Source: Gynuella sunshinyii YC6258 (GTDB lineage Bacteria; Pseudomonadota; Gammaproteobacteria; Pseudomonadales; Natronospirillaceae). Taken from it: 64,000 bases of DNA. The stretch covers positions 1,774,593 to 1,838,592 of the forward strand of contig NZ_CP007142.1 of NCBI RefSeq assembly GCF_000940805.1. Direction: 5' to 3'. Made by a program: the position numbers and the translations under genes. Positions 63,739 to 64,000 of this stretch are shown in pieces (position 1 is the first letter of the stretch; each line of letters starts with the position of its first letter). The notes under the pieces were generated by a model that was given only the letters and a program-made list of their open reading frames with translations, made no database searches and was not told where the DNA came from.

Positions 63739-64000
63739 ATGGTAATGCCGGCAATGGCCGATCGTGATGGCTACATATGGTTTGATGGCGATATGATCCC
63801 GTGGCGTGATGCCAAAGTACATTTACTGACCAACACTCTGCATTATGGAATGGGGGTGTTTGAAGGTGTACGGGCGTATCAGACTGAGCAGGGACCGGCT
63901 ATTTTCCGGCTGACCGAACACACTGACCGGCTGTTTCGCAGTGCTCACATCATGCGTATGCCGATGCCATTCAGCAAAGAGCAGATCAATGATGCTCAGA
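63739..64000 (+). CDS. ilvE: Branched-chain amino acid aminotransferase, N-terminal part (cut by window edge)
   Basis: ATG at 63739 follows CAGGAGACG. The visible 87 residues begin MVMPAMADRDGYIWFDGDMI and continue WRDAKVHLLTNTLHYGMGVFEGVRAY, FRLTEHTDRLFRSAHIMRM. This is the conserved PLP fold-type IV IlvE N-terminus (E. coli HTLHYGTSVFEGIRCY). The enzyme transaminates leucine, isoleucine and valine. The rest lies outside the window. Confidence 0.93.
   Translation, partial: MVMPAMADRDGYIWFDGDMIPWRDAKVHLLTNTLHYGMGVFEGVRAYQTEQGPAIFRLTEHTDRLFRSAHIMRMPMPFSKEQINDAQ

Overview
The window is a chromosomal segment of a moderate-GC gammaproteobacterium. Marine Oceanospirillales-type bacteria fit best, judging from the mix of an fpr/finR-type pair, a NaChBac-like channel, kps capsule genes, a COG3014/LpoB/LPP20 lipoprotein cluster and ynjBCDF. 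The genus is an inference. Genes are dense, with no rRNA, tRNA, phage, CRISPR array or complete IS seen.

Layout. 1-2.6 kb: end of a SulP anion transporter, tandem universal stress protein, ICMT-like methyltransferase and uridine kinase. 2.9-5.2 kb: pgk-fba with a strong terminator, then a cluster of short GC-rich repeats. 5.7-6.5 kb: voltage-gated ion channel. 6.5-9.1 kb: two inverted copies of a roughly 200-bp MITE-like element bracket a dienelactone hydrolase and a PEBP protein. 9.2-13.7 kb: polyamine-type ABC importer. 13.8-15.6 kb: fpr and a divergent LysR regulator. 15.8-18.4 kb: REC-GGDEF protein and serA. 18.6-23.9 kb: five-gene envelope cluster (two LPP20-like lipoproteins, transglutaminase-like protein, COG3014 lipoprotein, LpoB-like lipoprotein). 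24-26.7 kb: orphan MalF/MalG-like permease pair. 26.8-33 kb: Hsp20 with a sigma-32-like promoter, FAH-family enzyme, radA, cNMP-domain protein, DNA polymerase II. 33-36.5 kb: LysR, a metal-site-degenerate MBL-fold protein, DsbA-family protein, DUF4124 protein. 36.6-44.5 kb: mrcB (PBP1b), aldo/keto reductase, then kpsS-kpsC-kpsF/kdsD for Kdo-linked capsule. 44.9-56.2 kb: glucarate/galactarate catabolic island with a Tct transporter. 56.4-60.6 kb: ynjBCDF-like operon. 60.8-64 kb: glnE and the start of ilvE.

The best-integrated system is the aldarate island. TctCBA should import the sugar diacid; GarD and GudD dehydrate galactarate and glucarate; the HpcH/HpaI aldolase cleaves the product to pyruvate and tartronate semialdehyde; GarR reduces the latter to glycerate; and a D-glycerate 3-kinase-type enzyme feeds 3-phosphoglycerate to glycolysis. 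Two near-identical palindromes (core AGCGCT) lie at the two divergent promoters on either side of the lacI-type gene and are its probable operators.

The least explained signals are the MITE-like family (three copies, with compensatory changes in its hairpins), the envelope lipoprotein cluster, the ion channel's TFEDW filter, the MBL protein that has lost its metal ligands, and the orphan MalFG pair.
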